DNA from: Adiantum capillus-veneris
Lineage: Eukaryota; Streptophyta; Polypodiopsida; Polypodiales; Pteridaceae
DNA length: 64,000 nucleotides
Direction of reading: 5' to 3'
Assembly (NCBI GenBank): GCA_014529385.2
Contig: CM043957.1
Span: forward strand, 68,136,503 to 68,200,502
A program made the position numbers and the translations under genes. Every line of letters begins with the position of its first letter. The stretch's first letter is position 1. Positions 1-11,108 of the stretch are shown here, piece after piece. The notes under the pieces are model-generated. The model was not told the origin of the DNA and did no database searches. It worked only from the letters and a program-made list of their open reading frames with translations.

Positions 1-755
1 AGTAATAAAATATATGGGCTCACTCCGTTGTACGGAGCTCGAACCTCTCGACCACCCCCGAGCTTTAGTTCGCTTGCATGCAGCGTCTCACTCGCACTCG
101 CACTCGTAGAAGAGAGATCGGTGAATGATCCCCAAAACGCACCACCCGTCTTTCTTTTCTGGTTTTTCCTCCAAAAGCATGCGACCTCCCAAAATAGCCG
201 CTTTTCTATTTTTGGCGTTCGGTCGACTCGACTTGCGCGCCAAGTATACCTGCGAGAATAAGGTAAAAACGTGATCGCGAAGCGATCCGTAAAGGTTAGA
301 TAACTCCCAAACAGAGCCAAAACAGCTCAAGTCTGTCTCACACAATCTTGTTGCCCTCGCTGCGCTCTTCGACAACTATGTGATGGAAAATTTCCATAGC
401 CTGCTCTGATTTGCTGAAAATCAACCTGCAAAACAGCATTTTCTACAAAAACGATGCAAAAACAGCAAATCCCACTTTTTTCTTAATCTTTGGCCCTCAA
501 CGAGCATCAAAACATCAAAATCTCTAAAGACTCAGAGAACCAAAGTTGTTCCTTATAACACAGGCTTCAATCGCTTCATACATCACTTTTTCAAAATCCC
601 ACGTTAACACCTTCAAAAATGCCCCAGAAAGTGCCTTCCGGATCAAAAAATTTTATTGGACGGAAACAATCCACACTTCCTTCTACACAGTGGACTAACT
701 TTAAAACGACCAAAACTTCCTAGAAAAACAAAATTTATTGCTAAACACCTCAAAA
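1..755. other. Unassigned, probably Copia interior
   Basis: I recognise no gene here. The stretch lies downstream (on the minus strand) of a Copia gag fragment that starts at 971, so it is probably degenerate interior of that element. No protease or integrase motif is readable in any frame. Confidence 0.3.
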
Positions 756-971
756 TCAAGTCTTGTTACAAGCAGCAAGACCTGCAACATCCTCAACATC
801 GCCTACATCTTCAGAACCGGGACGTACATCAATGCCCTGCACAATGTTCCAGACGCCTTTTGACACAAGAACATGTTGCATCATATAAGCCCACATAGGG
901 TAGTTGTCCCCATCCAACCTGTCCTCAGCAGCAAACATCTTGAACACATCTGTGTTGTTGTTGTCAGCCAT
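756..971 (-). pseudogene. Copia gag N-terminal fragment
   Basis: The minus-strand reading starts at ATG 971-969 with MADNNNTDVF and runs through a D-x-L-D-G-D-N-Y-x-x-W segment followed by W-N-I-V-Q-G. This is the usual beginning of plant Ty1/Copia gag proteins, where a short leader precedes the L-x-G-x-N-Y/F-x-x-W motif. About 72 codons are readable before the frame degrades, so it is a remnant. A methionine tRNA-type primer-binding site and an LTR edge lie 345-360 bp upstream on the same strand, which fixes the orientation. Confidence 0.6.
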
Positions 972-1316
972 GGTAAATGCTGCACCTGATGTGAAAACTG
1001 CCCGAAAATAGGAGAAATGGAGCAGAAACAACACGTGCTATATAGCACAAACCGTAGAAGACTATAAGGCACCTGTTATGCAGAAAACGGCACTGACAGA
1101 AATTGTGCACAAAATGACGAAATAGCCTGTGCAGTACTGCCTGTAGTGGAAACGGAGGCCGAAATGAGCCCAAATCAAAATTCTGAGCAGACCGAGCTCT
1201 TCGAGTGCCCCCAAAATATTTGTTGACCTGCGAACGCTTGCCAAAGCTCACTGAAATCGGAGAAACTGAGCAGGCGTGAGCTGGAGCAGGCGATTAAGCC
1301 CGAGAGGACGTGACGT

Positions 1317-1328
1317 GCTCTGATACCA
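1317..1328 (-). other. Primer-binding site of Copia element
   Basis: Read on the minus strand this is TGGTATCAGAGC, the standard plant initiator-methionine tRNA primer-binding site. It lies two bases inside the LTR edge at 1331, as expected for the start of reverse transcription. Confidence 0.75.
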
Positions 1329-1330
1329 AT

Positions 1331-1530
1331 TGTTGGAATTAGGGTTGCAGAGAAACACACACAGCTTGGAGAAGACGAAGGAAGCTCAAGGCACACAATA
1401 GAGAGTGTATTACTTAGTGTGCAATGGAAAGATAGCTAGCCCTAGAGTGATGGGCATATATACAATGCACGGGGGAAAAAACCTCCTAAAGAGGGAAAAA
1501 ATGCCCCGGCGGTCCTAGTGTGTTCACACA
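1331..1530 (-). repeat. Copia 5' LTR (far edge uncertain)
   Basis: The edge next to the primer-binding site begins TGTTGGAATTAGGG, the usual TG start. The other edge is not resolved: no matching CCAACA is seen before Ty3-related sequence takes over near 1.55 kb. The LTR may have been truncated when it met the neighbouring Ty3 element. Confidence 0.45.
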
Positions 1531-1723
1531 AATCACTACCACATGTATATGGTAACATGAGCTTACTTTGTAAGGTGGCCGGCTCAGTGGCGTACTTCCC
1601 GGAATCAAATCAATCTTGTGACCTTCAAGACGTTGAGGAATTAACTCTCCTAGTAAACCTTGTGAGAAAGAGTCAGTCTAAGCTTGCAAAAATTCCTGTC
1701 GTTTCAAGTTTGACATTTTCTTG

Positions 1724-2222
1724 TCATCTATCTCGTTTAAAAAGATGGAGTAAACAAAGAGACTGGATTTCATTAATTTGGAAACGGCCGAAGCCATTGT
1801 GAAGTGGGACTGACTCACGCTTCAATTTTACATCAAGTACTATCTCTCTACCCTTTTCATTCTTCAAAATTTCCTTTCTTGCCTTGTAGTCGACCACCAC
1901 ATTATTCTTGTGGAACCAAGAAAGGATATCACACCTCTCCAAAGGCATGATATACAAATACCCCTGACAGTGCAACCAAAGTTTGCCTACGACAAGTGCA
2001 ATGGCAACATCCCGTCGGGTGCCGATAGAACTGCCTCAGTTGGTGGTCCCATTTCATTTGGCATAATTCAAGTGGAGCCGCCGATTCAGTCGAAATGAAG
2101 TTGTCCTTGGCTCCGTCGAAGAAGAAGAGGGCTTCTTGATCTCGTACTTTGCAGCATTCTCTGCAGAGCTCCGTACTTTCATCCATTTGATCAGGGTCGG
2201 TCCCCACGAAATCTGCTACCAT
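1724..2222 (-). pseudogene. Ty3-type retropepsin remnant
   Basis: Two overlapping minus-strand frames carry protease features. One reads FFFDGAKDNFIS, the position of the D-S/T-G-A active-site loop, with DGA in place of DSG. The other reads MPLERCDILSWFHKNN followed by a V-x-D-Y-x-x-K segment, matching the end of plant Ty3 retropepsins (LxxxDxILGxxWL...). At least one frameshift separates them. The altered active site and frame break mean it cannot be functional. Confidence 0.6.
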
Positions 2223-3852
2223 AGTACCAGGGGACCAAAATTTGCTACCAATCCATCTTTTGTCTTTCTCTTCTTTGCTCGCTCCTCCGCTACTCTAGAA
2301 CTCTCAAGCTTGTCCTCTGGCTGCTCTTTTGGCTCCTTGTTAGGGCACTTGGCTAAAACATGCCCATGTTCACCACAATCGTAACATTTATCCTCCTTGA
2401 AGTATTCGGCTCGTTGCTTTGCCGATAGTTGAGGGTGAAGGTTCTTCTGTTGCTTTCCCTTCCTTTTGTTACAGTTGTTCGTAACTTGTCCGGTCCGAGC
2501 TGTGATCAATCAATCTTTGGGGTACGTAAGAGTGCCCCTATGCATTGCAAACCCTTGCTTTGCATGTCCCATCAGTTGTTGCATGGACTTAGACTTCTGC
2601 AGTAGACAATAATCTCGTATTTCTTCAGGTAGACCACAACAAATTCATTCTATCTACTGCTTGAGTGTAATTTTCTTGAAAGAAGAGGCAGGTAAGAAAG
2701 TGTCCCAAAATCTCTAACAGTAAGTATCTAGGGTGTCTTCCTTGGTCATCCTCAAATGATTCCAAGCTGTAATCACATCTCGTTCGTATTCTTGAGTGAG
2801 CCATGAGGAAGTAAATACTCTTTTGAAATGAAGCCGCTTTGTTGGTGCCTCCCTCTGTAGAAGCAGGGTAGACCACCAAGTTTGGGCGTTCCCTTTGAGG
2901 TAAGATGCCACCCTCCGGAATATGCAATATCAAACTATTGAATGAAAGTTAGGGCCTTATGAGTATCCTTAAAGCCAGAAAAAGTGTCAAACTTTATTGC
3001 TTGCCCGCCCTCCATAAACTCTTTTGGTTTCTTCCCGGTTGGCTCTATAAGAATGCTTCCTCTTTGGAAACATTGCCCCATCAGACTTTGAATTGTCCTA
3101 GAAAGAGGAATCCTCGTATGAACTGTCAAAGTACTTCCCAGATCTTCTATGGGATCGACCCTTCTTCTTGCCTTCGCTGTGTCTCTGGATCTTTCTTCTC
3201 TTCTTGCCCTTTCTTCCCTCGTCACTGGACTCGGAGGTTGAAGAATTGTCAGAGCTATCAGAAGAAGGCGAGGACGAACTAGAAACATCCTCAACTCTAA
3301 CGCGTTTCTTTGCCTTCTTGGCATTTTCAAAAGTAGATCTCCGACCAAATAGCCTAGATAGTCTACTACTCGACTCTGCCTTCCAGGCAACTTCTTGGTC
3401 TTCATTAGTCTATTGACTTGTCGTTCTACTGCTTCTTCAAACTCATCCTCTGAATAACCTTCTGGGCAGGAGACCTAGGTGTAGTTAACTTCTTTGATAT
3501 TGACTTCAGAGGTGATCTGATGATGGAATTGCCATCTGGAATGCAGCTCGTCAAGCAGGTACTTGGCCAAAAATTTCGCATACTGCGGATCCTTGGAGTA
3601 CCGAAGCATGTGTTGGGCACAAGCGTCAACATGCTGTTGCCAGTGGATCTCCATGTTTTTGTACTTAGTAGGTGGAGATAGCCGTACTGCTTCGAAGCTT
3701 CAGAAGATAGACGATGTCCATTGGAATCTTCATTGTTTCGGCCCGGGCCTGAATGGTCAGATGCCACAATTTCCTCCTGGCGGAATCCGTCGACTGAATC
3801 CATGTGTGTTGTGAATAAAGAGATCAGATCCTTCATAGAAGAAGAATTGACT
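2216..3852 (-). pseudogene. Ty3 gag polyprotein remnant with zinc knuckle
   Basis: Read from 3852 downwards, the frames show an N-terminal region (3426-3850), a charged Arg/Ser/Glu-rich stretch ending in I-K-F-D-x-F-S-G (2935-3405), and a capsid segment (2714-2911) with YLKGNAQTWW, typical of retrotransposon gag. A single CCHC knuckle follows (2216-2509, CYDCGEHGHVLAKCP, spacing C-x2-C-x4-H-x4-C). Several frameshifts interrupt it. No RT or integrase follows before the Copia LTR, so the element is truncated on its 3' side. Confidence 0.7.
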
Positions 3853-3866
3853 GAGCTTTGATACCA
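3853..3866 (-). other. Primer-binding site of Ty3 element
   Basis: On the minus strand this reads TGGTATCAAAGCTC, a variant of the methionine tRNA primer-binding site, one base from an LTR edge beginning TGATACAAACC at 3868. Confidence 0.65.
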
Positions 3867-3867
3867 C

Positions 3868-5427
3868 TGATACAAACCTGGACACTCCAAGTCGGGAATC
3901 TACTACAACACACATGAACAAAACTGAGAGAGAGAGACGACACGGCACGACGAAGTTCCGTGCCCAGAGAGATTGGCCCCAAAGACTGACACCCCTTTCG
4001 GTATTTCTTTATTATTAATGCTTCACAAAGTACTATGTCCTGGTCTCAATAGTGCTCCCAAGCGTATCTGCTTGAAAATGAGGCCTTGGCACTTAATTTA
4101 TAGGCCCTGGGCCTTCCAGAAGCATTGTACATGAAAAGCTTCAAGTCTAAAAGCATCTAGGTCACAAAAGCTAGCGCTCCAGCAGCCAGCGCAAATCACG
4201 GAATCCGTACAGGTGTCACGTTAGCAGCCATCGAATTTGCGGGGCGTCAGTGCAGCGCTGCCACGTCAGCATCTCCACGCGATTTGGGGGTCCTGCTTTA
4301 TTTTAATCCTCTAGTGCCCCTTTGGACAGGACCTGTAAATTGGTACAACTTATAAAAGTGAAAGTCCTTCCATTTTTGGCCTCTCGGCTTGGTTTTGCAA
4401 GTTGGTACCACTTCTTGTGTATCTTTCAGCGGGGCTCTGACCTCTTTCTATTCGGAGTCTGTCCTCTAGGTCATGCCACGTCATCACTTTGTGACAATAA
4501 CGATTGTAGAAGTCTCCACGGACCAAATCCCAAGTAAATAGTGATTTCCCAAACCTGGCAAGAAACTACAGCACGTTGAATTCTCTGTCTTTGGCCTCTA
4601 ATTTGCACCACAACACCTGTTTGGTGATTCCCTAGCTTCCGCAAAGCCTCTGGGACTTGTAGGCATCAATACTGGCCAAAACCCTGAACCTGCAAAAAAT
4701 TATGGCAAGCTGTAATTCTCTGTTTTGCGCTCCGATTCGCGTGCCGATCACCCCTATGGGTAGCCCTCAAGCTCCTGCACGTGCAACGTTACTTGCCCTT
4801 TGATTTAGATGAGATTCCTCGTGAGAATCTCTCTAAATTGTCGTGTATAAGCACCTGAGGCTTTCCCGAGGCTCCCTTGGTGTTACCTTGCAGTTTAGGT
4901 GCGAAACTCTAAACCTACAAATAAACACAGCAGGCTGTATTTCCCTGTTTTGCATCATTCTGAGCCAAGCAAACACATCTATGCGTGTCTCAAAAGCTCC
5001 CACACGCAATGGGATAGTTCCCCTTTGAATTGGACGAGTTTTCACACGAGAAACTTCTCCGTTTTTGCAAATCTTTGTGATGGAACTATGCGTACCTATG
5101 GGGGATCAGCAATTAGCTAATCTGGTTCCTGTACATAAGGCTTTTTCCTTGGCAAATGTGCATAAAACCCCCAGAATTGTACATGGTCATCTGAGAAGCC
5201 CAACTAGTGGGGCGTTACCATATGTGCAAAGGGGAGAGAGATGCACGAGATCAAATCATCGCGCTACATGAGATAAGGGAGAAGGCAAGCTTTCCATTAA
5301 AGTTGTGATCATGTGCACCCACTAATCACACACAATGTAGATCATATCAAAGATCTAGCTGAGCCTTGGATACAACAGAGTGTATCGGCTAGAGACGAGA
5401 AGCCACCTTGCTAATTGAGAAGTATCA
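3868..5427 (-). repeat. Candidate long 5' LTR of the Ty3 element
   Basis: The edge at 3868 (TGATAC) is fixed by the adjacent primer-binding site. The far edge at 5427 is proposed because GTATCA at 5422-5427 is the exact inverted partner of TGATAC, giving a 1.56-kb LTR. No second LTR copy is in the window to confirm it. The stretch holds no coding sequence. Confidence 0.35.
4558..5075 (+). repeat. Three diverged repeat units inside the LTR
   Basis: Three related units start near 4558, 4693 and 4918. Each has a core like CTGTAATTCTCTGTTTTGC, then an AGCTCC/AGCTTCC block and a CCCTTTGATTTAGATGAG/CCCTTTGAATTGGACGAG block followed by GAGAAtCTctC. Spacing is unequal (135 and 225 bp), so this is a diverged spaced repeat rather than a clean satellite. 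Confidence 0.45.
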
Positions 5428-6743
5428 TGCATATTTACGGGGATCCACCCATACAAAATCAAACCAAAGACTTAATACAATCAATAGGCCTTGCCCTCAC
5501 ATGTCTACCATGCATTAGGAAATCCAGCACTAGAAGCCAATCAAGAGAGCCACCAAGAGCTACCATCTGGAGAACTTCATCCATCTATCACAAAGCACCA
5601 CCCATGTGATCTCAACCATCAAGCCCTGACATAGACTCGAGCACCCACCACATGGCACAAATAGACCTAAACACAAGGAAAATGAGGGTGCCACCATGGG
5701 TCCCCTAGACCACATACATCTATCTCCATAGACCACCAAAGCGTGAACTAGAGCAATAAGACAAACTAAAAGAAGACCCATGTAGTCAAAGAAATCCCAT
5801 CACTTGCGAATGTCGAAACTGGTTAGACGCGCAGGACTGTCGCAAAAGGAGAGGCCTACACCACAAGTGGCATCCTCAGGAAGGGCAGTCCCTCTTGGGC
5901 CACCTCGCTTGTAGCAAAAGCGTTGCCAAGAGATCTCCGAGTTGTTGAAGAGTGTCTAGTCTACTGAGCCGGAGGTGGAGGAGGAAGGAGGGGAGAAACA
6001 ACGCATGGGTGGAAGCACAGCAGGCAGCGAGCTGAGGATAAATCAACTTAGCAAGGCAAGGAAAATTCCATAGGGGATCAGTTTAGGCAATTAATAGGCC
6101 AATAGTGTAACATTCCCTCTCCAAATTTGACCTGTGACACTTTACCGTAGTGGTTTATGTGTATGGTTCTGTTTCGAAGGTGTTGGGATCACGCCTGATC
6201 CTGTACTGACTCCATTATATTCCAATCTTGTTTTGCATCGCATCTCTCTGCGTGCTTCGTCCTGCAAACTTAGAACTTGGCAATTTTTTTATTAAGAGAA
6301 AGTTTTGTCATCGCAAAGAGGAAGCTTGAGATGAAACTTAATTTACACCTCATTTGACAAGAAGCACCAAGCTTCAAGCATTGGCCCCTTCACACTACAA
6401 TTAGCATCACACATACCCCACCATCCATCATGAGTAGGCAGATCACCAATACCCTGCATCATCTTGCACCAAGAGGGGGGAATAGGATCATCAACCTCTG
6501 CAATCCAAGTTTGTTTCCCTTTGGGCATACCAAACTCCAGCGATGAAGTGTGCATCCCAACAACAATGATGTGACGATTGAGCAAGGGATGATGTAGGCT
6601 ATTTATCGAGCCAGCCCAATCAATGATTCCACATCCCCAACTGGCTCACCTCAAAATCCCGAATAGAGCGGTTTAAAACCAATGGTTGACGCTTGAAATC
6701 CTCCAAGGTCTTGTAAGAGTGTGCAATGGAAGTGAAACACAAA
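5428..6743. other. No recognisable gene
   Basis: I find no protein motif, RNA gene or clear repeat edge. Short open frames are not supported by homology I can recognise. Probably old intergenic or LTR-derived DNA. Confidence 0.3.
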
Positions 6744-6752
6744 CACGGGAAC

Positions 6753-6753
<1 letters not shown>

Positions 6754-6794
<41 letters not shown>
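6754..6794. repeat. (GA)n microsatellite
   Basis: About 20 GA units lie directly against the 3' end of a minus-strand LINE tail at 6795. Confidence 0.95.
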
Positions 6795-6797
<3 letters not shown>

Positions 6798-6935
6798 GAA
6801 ATGAAATGAAATGCTATATTAAACGTCTTCAAAAGGCCAAACTGATATATGAGACCAAACGATGCAATCCTTGTGGATCTAATCCAATGTATGGGTACAA
6901 AAATAAAATGAAGTAAAGTCAAAGACTAAAAACAG
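6795..6935 (-). mobile_element. LINE family F1, 3' tail only
   Basis: Starts AAATGAAATGAAATG and contains CGTCTTCAAAAGGCCAAA and TATGAGACCAAA. It is the same 3' end found on the long F1 copies at 51513 and 57119. Only about 140 bp remain, so this is a severely 5'-truncated insertion on the minus strand. The remaining sequence to about 7.1 kb is unassigned. Confidence 0.8.
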
Positions 6936-7450
6936 AAAGACTAAAATCGTCAACGTGAAAATCATCATCATCATCCTTGCCCGAGGATGCTCAGCATCGG
7001 GCGTTGTCCAAGAAAGTATTGCATCAGTCGTTGTAGAGATTCGTCAATGTCCGCCTCTATAAATAGTCATATTGGGCGTCTCCCATGTCGTGCTAGAATA
7101 GTCAGAAGCTTTTCTTAAAAAGCGGAATGTTTTGACGTGTTTTCCCGTGAGGAATCTATGTCTGCATTGCATTTGTGCATGTGGTTGCATCCAAGGACGC
7201 TTAGGAAGTGCTGTGAAAGAAATTTTTTTAACTTATAAGGTTTTATTGTGTTTTTGGACAGATTCAGACCAATCTTAAAATATGTCGGCCGCCCACTTAA
7301 TAAGTGGACAGCCACCTGGAAAATAAAGCAACAAAACCAGCCCGTGTTTTCTCTCTCCCTTTTTTGGCAAAAGAGCAAAGGAAAAAAAAAACCGTCGCGA
7401 TCTCTACGCGGGCAGCCAGCGCTCAGCTATTCCTACTGTGGTCAGGGAGC

Positions 7451-7458
7451 TATAAAAG
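7451..7458 (+). promoter_or_regulatory. LTR TATA box
   Basis: TATAAAAG, about 415 bp upstream of AATAAA and 560 bp upstream of the LTR edge. It fits the core promoter of an LTR. Confidence 0.55.
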
Positions 7459-7866
7459 CATCACACGCCCTCACTCAGAGGAGGGGTTGGCAGCGCCAGC
7501 AAGAGGAGACTTTGCCGCCAAAAGACGCAAAAGATCGCGAGACTACGAAGCACGGAGGTCACTTTTCCCGCGCAAGAGCGACAGGTATCTATTGTGGATT
7601 TGCCATACGAGTTGTTGTCCCGTGTTTGTGTGTATTTGCAGGTACTTCATCGCGAAGGAGAAAGCGGGAAAACTTTGGCCTACGCTTGGGAATTCCGGGA
7701 ACAGAATTCGGAAATTGTCTGCGGAGTCTCAACTCCGAGTACAGACGGAAAAAGGATTGAGAGTTCGTCTCTCGGATTTCCCTCACTGGAAGGAACGACC
7801 AATGAGTCTAAGAATTAGAATGGAGGGGTTTTCTCCGGTTCTTGTGCTTGTAAAAAGATTCTCCCT

Positions 7867-7872
7867 AATAAA
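7867..7872 (+). promoter_or_regulatory. LTR polyadenylation signal
   Basis: AATAAA in the expected R region, followed by a G-run and pyrimidine-rich sequence. Confidence 0.45.
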
Positions 7873-8012
7873 GGATTCTCTTTAAGGGGGGGGGACCAAC
7901 CCATCTTCTGGTCCCAAATACTGTGTCGAACTTCTCCCTCAACTCTGTTTAGTTGAACGATTATTTATTTTTCATCTTGTTGACTATTTGTGTGCGCTCC
8001 CATTTGTGACAG

Positions 8013-8029
8013 TGGTATAAGAGCTCAGA
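8013..8029 (+). other. Chromovirus primer-binding site
   Basis: TGGTATAAGAGCTCAGA, one base different from the standard TGGTATCAGAGC methionine tRNA site. It is one base after the LTR edge. Confidence 0.65.
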
Positions 8030-8082
8030 TTCCTCTCTTTCTTTGCATAGGGGGACGATTCTAGGAAGGAACGGGAAGAACC

Positions 8083-8131
8083 ATGACAAGCCACGTAAGA
8101 ACCGTTGAAGACGAACTTCAGCAAGTGCGAG
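8083..8131 (+). pseudogene. Chromovirus gag start, 5' segment
   Basis: ATG 8083 opens a frame beginning MTSHVRTVEDELQQVR. The V-E-x-E-L-Q-Q-V-R heptad-like start is typical of chromovirus gag. The frame is cut at 8131 by the LTR of the nested element and resumes after the target duplication at 13590. Confidence 0.65.
8127..8131 (+). repeat. Target-site duplication, left copy
   Basis: GCGAG immediately before the LTR start at 8132. It is identical to GCGAG immediately after the right LTR (13585-13589). Confidence 0.85.
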
Positions 8132-8686
8132 TGTAGCGCAGATAGTGTGTCATGCTCTCTACAGTGGGTGCTCCTAAGTGCAATGTGCGTGACAATATCA
8201 CTCAAAACAGACTAAAAAACAGGAACAATAGACAACAACTGAGCTCACAGAGACACACCAGCAACAGTAGACCACAACAAATGACTCGACTATCTCAAAG
8301 AACTGATACAGACTCTGGCGTGGCAGCACACTCAGCTCCAACCCTGGACTCTCAAGTACAATGGGGTGTCGAGGCTCAAATGTGCAGAGATAGTGAAGAC
8401 GTGTTGTGTGTCTAGACTCTATACCCCCGACGACGACGCTGGACCAAATGTAAAAAGAAGATGATCCTGACCCAACAGCTACTACTCACATGTACCACCA
8501 TAAAGAGCCACCCAGGGCTCATAAATGTCAGCCATGTGGTGACCTGGCCACGATGTCCACTAGACCAGTCTGTATCTCTGCTACCACGTGTCACTGCCCA
8601 GCTTAGAGAGTCCGTCTAGTGTGAACCAGCCTAGACCAACTGTACTAATTGTGTGTCCTGTGAAAGTGACACTGTAGCCTGCTACA
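8132..8686 (-). repeat. 3' LTR of the nested gag-protease element
   Basis: 555 bp, TGTAGC...GCTACA. It aligns along its length with 13034-13584. In the first 110 bp I count about seven mismatches, so the insertion is not very recent. Confidence 0.85.
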
Positions 8687-9339
8687 GGTTGCCCGCCACA
8701 AGACCGCTCACTGTCCCGGTGAGAGGAATACTGAAAAAACTGTGAAAAAAAACCACTAGGTACTGCATCCGTATATCTTTCGTGAAGTAGGTGCTAGTCC
8801 CAACCATGACCTTACATGCCTCAAAAAGTGGAGTTAAAAACATTGCACTGCTTGCAAACGCCTTAAGCCTTTGAATAGGCAGGAACCAAGTATGATTGCA
8901 TAGTCGAAGAATCCCAATTAGCAAAACAGAATGAGGCTCCACTGCAAAGAGATATGCTCAGTTTGGATCCAGCACATCTTTATCGTCCCTAACCATAGTG
9001 AGAGGAAAATGACATGGTCCATACTTGCAAATGAACCTTGCACTCGTCCCGAAAAGAGGGATGATCATAAGCTCGAGTACTCCGCAAATAAGGTGAAGCT
9101 CCATCGTGATGACAGAACGAAAAGCATTTACAACAACACGACAAATAAGGTGAAGCTCCATCATGATGACAGAACGAAAAGCATTAACAGCAACGGGATG
9201 GCAACCAAGTGAATGCTTGAAAGCCACAAGGAAACAACCAAAAGGCTCTGCTGTGATCGGATTACAAAAAAATTGCTCTCCCCCTTTGTTTGTTGACCAT
9301 CTCCAGCTTGACCCAATTTAAATAGTTCCTGCAGACAAG
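8687..9339. other. Element interior without a gene
   Basis: Non-coding interior of the nested element. It includes a direct duplication of about 54 bp around 9090-9185 (AATAAGGTGAAGCTCCATC and GATGACAGAACGAAAAGCAT occur twice). No open frame with recognisable content. Confidence 0.5.
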
Positions 9340-9591
9340 TTGGGGTGAGGGGGCGAATTTGCACTAGATAGGGGCGAGAGGGGAAAGGGTAGGGGGGAGG
9401 GGTGGAAGGGGGTGGGTAGGGGCGAGGGGAAGGGAGGGGGTGGGTAGGGGCGAGAGAGTGTGAGGGGGCGGGTAGGGGGTGGGTAGGGGCGAGAGAGTGT
9501 GAGGGGGTGAGTAGGGACGAGTTGGGAGAGAGGGGGGACGAGTTGGGAGGGGTGGAGCGAGAAGGTGTGAGGGGGTGGGGACGAGTTGGGT

Positions 9592-9630
<39 letters not shown>

Positions 9631-9780
9631 ACGAATTTGGGAGGGGGAAAGGAGGTGAGTTGGGAAGGGGGGAGGGAGGGACGAATTGGGGAGAGAAGGG
9701 TGGGGGGGAGGAACGAATTTGGGAGGGGGAAAGGGGGCGAATTGGGGAGAGAGGGTAGACAAGGGTGAGAGGGGGTGGCA
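9340..9780 (+). repeat. G-rich imperfect minisatellite with a 38-G run
   Basis: Imperfect units such as GGGGGTGGGTAGGGGCGAGA and ACGAATTTGGGAGGGGGAAA repeat through the block. A pure run of 38 G lies at 9592-9629. Plus-strand G tracts are dense enough for G-quadruplexes. In the element's own minus-strand transcript the block is C-rich. The proline-rich open frames here are compositional artefacts. Confidence 0.9.
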
Positions 9781-10063
9781 TTGTATATGAATTCCATGGT
9801 CCACTGGCTGAAAGAGGAGATGCTACAAAGCGCAGCAGTTGATGGAGAGCATGAGGAGGTACCATGAGCAAGACAACAATCATGAGCAAGGAATCCATCA
9901 AGCAGGACGGGCTCTCTGAAGGGAGATCGCTAGACACAGAGGAGAGCTTTGTTCTGTTTGGAGAAGCAGACACTAATGGGCCTGATGTTTGAGGAGGTGT
10001 GAACTCCTGCAGATCTTCTCCATTGGCTGCTGGCTTCGGCAACTCGTTGGGCTCTTCCTTATC

Positions 10064-10834
10064 TCAAAATGAAAATGTGGAGGAGTTTGTATTCTCGGGC
10101 AATGGCAAAGGTTGAATAGAGACTCCATAACAAGGCGTAGACTTTGTAGCTTCCAACCACTCTAGCAGATCTTCGTCTAACCCTTCAGGTGTAGTAGGTT
10201 GTTCTTGTTCAGGGTTGGTTTCCATTGACAAAGAAACTTGCTGCACCACGGGATCCATACCTCCTTCTAAGAGAATGGGTTGCATCGGGGAGCCAGAAGT
10301 ATGTATCCATATGGCATCATTTCCCCAATCATGAAGTGCTTTAGTGTGTCGAAGCCATGGTCTTCCAATGAGCAAGGGAAATCCGCCCTCAACCTGGGGA
10401 AGACGAACCACAACAAAATCCAAGTTAAAAGTAAAGTCTTGTACCTGCAGAGGCACAGTGTCCACTATACCCATTGGGTAGACTGTCCTCTGGTCGGCCA
10501 ATGTAACTGTGAAGGGAGCAAGGCGAGTAGGCTGTAGACCTAGAGCTAACATATTGAACTCGGGCATCAGGTTGATGGCAGATCCACCATCCACTATCAC
10601 TCCTGAGAATTGCCGACCCAAAGCGGACACTGTCAGGCGAGGGCTTCTATAATCAGTGAGTGGAGCAGCGGGATTGGATATCATATAGGATTCTGATGGT
10701 CGCATTGAGAGGTGCCCGCCAGTAGGACCTGCTCCAGGGTAAAGTGACTGAATAACAGCAAGGGTGTAACTTCTAAAACTCGCATCTAGTCGCAACATGT
10801 CATAGAGGGATACTTGTTGGAAGGTGTTCTTCAA
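10064..10834 (-). CDS. Retroviral-type aspartic protease (retropepsin)
   Basis: 256 codons, read from 10834. The active-site loop reads VIVDGGSAINLMP at about residues 80-92, the DGGS form common in plant Ty3-derived retropepsins. The second conserved region reads FPLLIGRPWLRHTKA at about residues 150-165, the LIGRPWL flap-to-helix segment. The protease would cleave the Gag polyprotein during particle maturation. An acidic Glu/Pro-rich tail follows. It is probably the C-terminal part of a gag-protease polyprotein: the upstream linker frame (10800-11108) overlaps it by 35 bp in another frame, so a single frameshift separates them. No RT follows. Confidence 0.75.
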   Translation of the reverse strand: MKNTFQQVSLYDMLRLDASFRSYTLAVIQSLYPGAGPTGGHLSMRPSESYMISNPAAPLTDYRSPRLTVSALGRQFSGVIVDGGSAINLMPEFNMLALGLQPTRLAPFTVTLADQRTVYPMGIVDTVPLQVQDFTFNLDFVVVRLPQVEGGFPLLIGRPWLRHTKALHDWGNDAIWIHTSGSPMQPILLEGGMDPVVQQVSLSMETNPEQEQPTTPEGLDEDLLEWLEATKSTPCYGVSIQPLPLPENTNSSTFSF

Positions 10835-11108
10835 AGATTGTCTCTGTTGTAAGCTTCTCTTTTTCTACCTGTTGTTCCTCTGGTACCTTGATCTTCTGTA
10901 GATCGGAAACTACTTCCAAGAAAGCTTCATCAAGGTCGGAGAGCAAAGATTTGGATTCTTGCTTGCCACTGGGTGATTGCTTGTCATTGGCTGAAGGCAA
11001 GGTATCCACTCGTGAGAGAATGTGTGGAGGAGTTGAACATGTTGGAATACTAAGACCGAGGGCAGCTCTCTGGGCCCGAGTGAGGACACCCGATGGCTCC
11101 TCTACCAA
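10800..11108 (-). pseudogene. Gag-protease linker
   Basis: 102 codons, read from 11108. The sequence is hydrophilic, rich in Glu, Lys and Gln towards its end, and has no catalytic motif. Its position between the gag knuckles and the retropepsin, with a short overlap of the latter in a different frame, suggests it is the spacer of one polyprotein broken by a frameshift. Confidence 0.4.

Larger units (their letters stand above)
7115..8011 (+). repeat. Probable 5' LTR of the chromovirus
   Basis: The right edge is placed at 8011 (TGACA) because a primer-binding site follows at 8013. Inside are a TATA box (7451-7458) and a polyadenylation signal AATAAA (7867-7872) in the correct order for U3-R-U5. 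The left edge is not defined. I could not find a matching 3' LTR after 20727, so pairing within this window is unproven. Confidence 0.5.

Noticed and set aside
14-60. B-box-like GGTTCGAGCTCC on the minus strand, possible tRNA or SINE
   Set aside because: No A box, no cloverleaf and no terminator run could be found; one box is too little.
7248-7885. Two overlapping ORFs of 170 and 193 codons
   Set aside because: They lie in the presumed LTR with TATA box and AATAAA; neither shows a domain.
9161-10042. 293-codon Pro/Ser-rich minus-strand ORF, with overlapping ones at 9318-9804
   Set aside because: Product of the G-rich minisatellite read as C-rich codons; no real domain.
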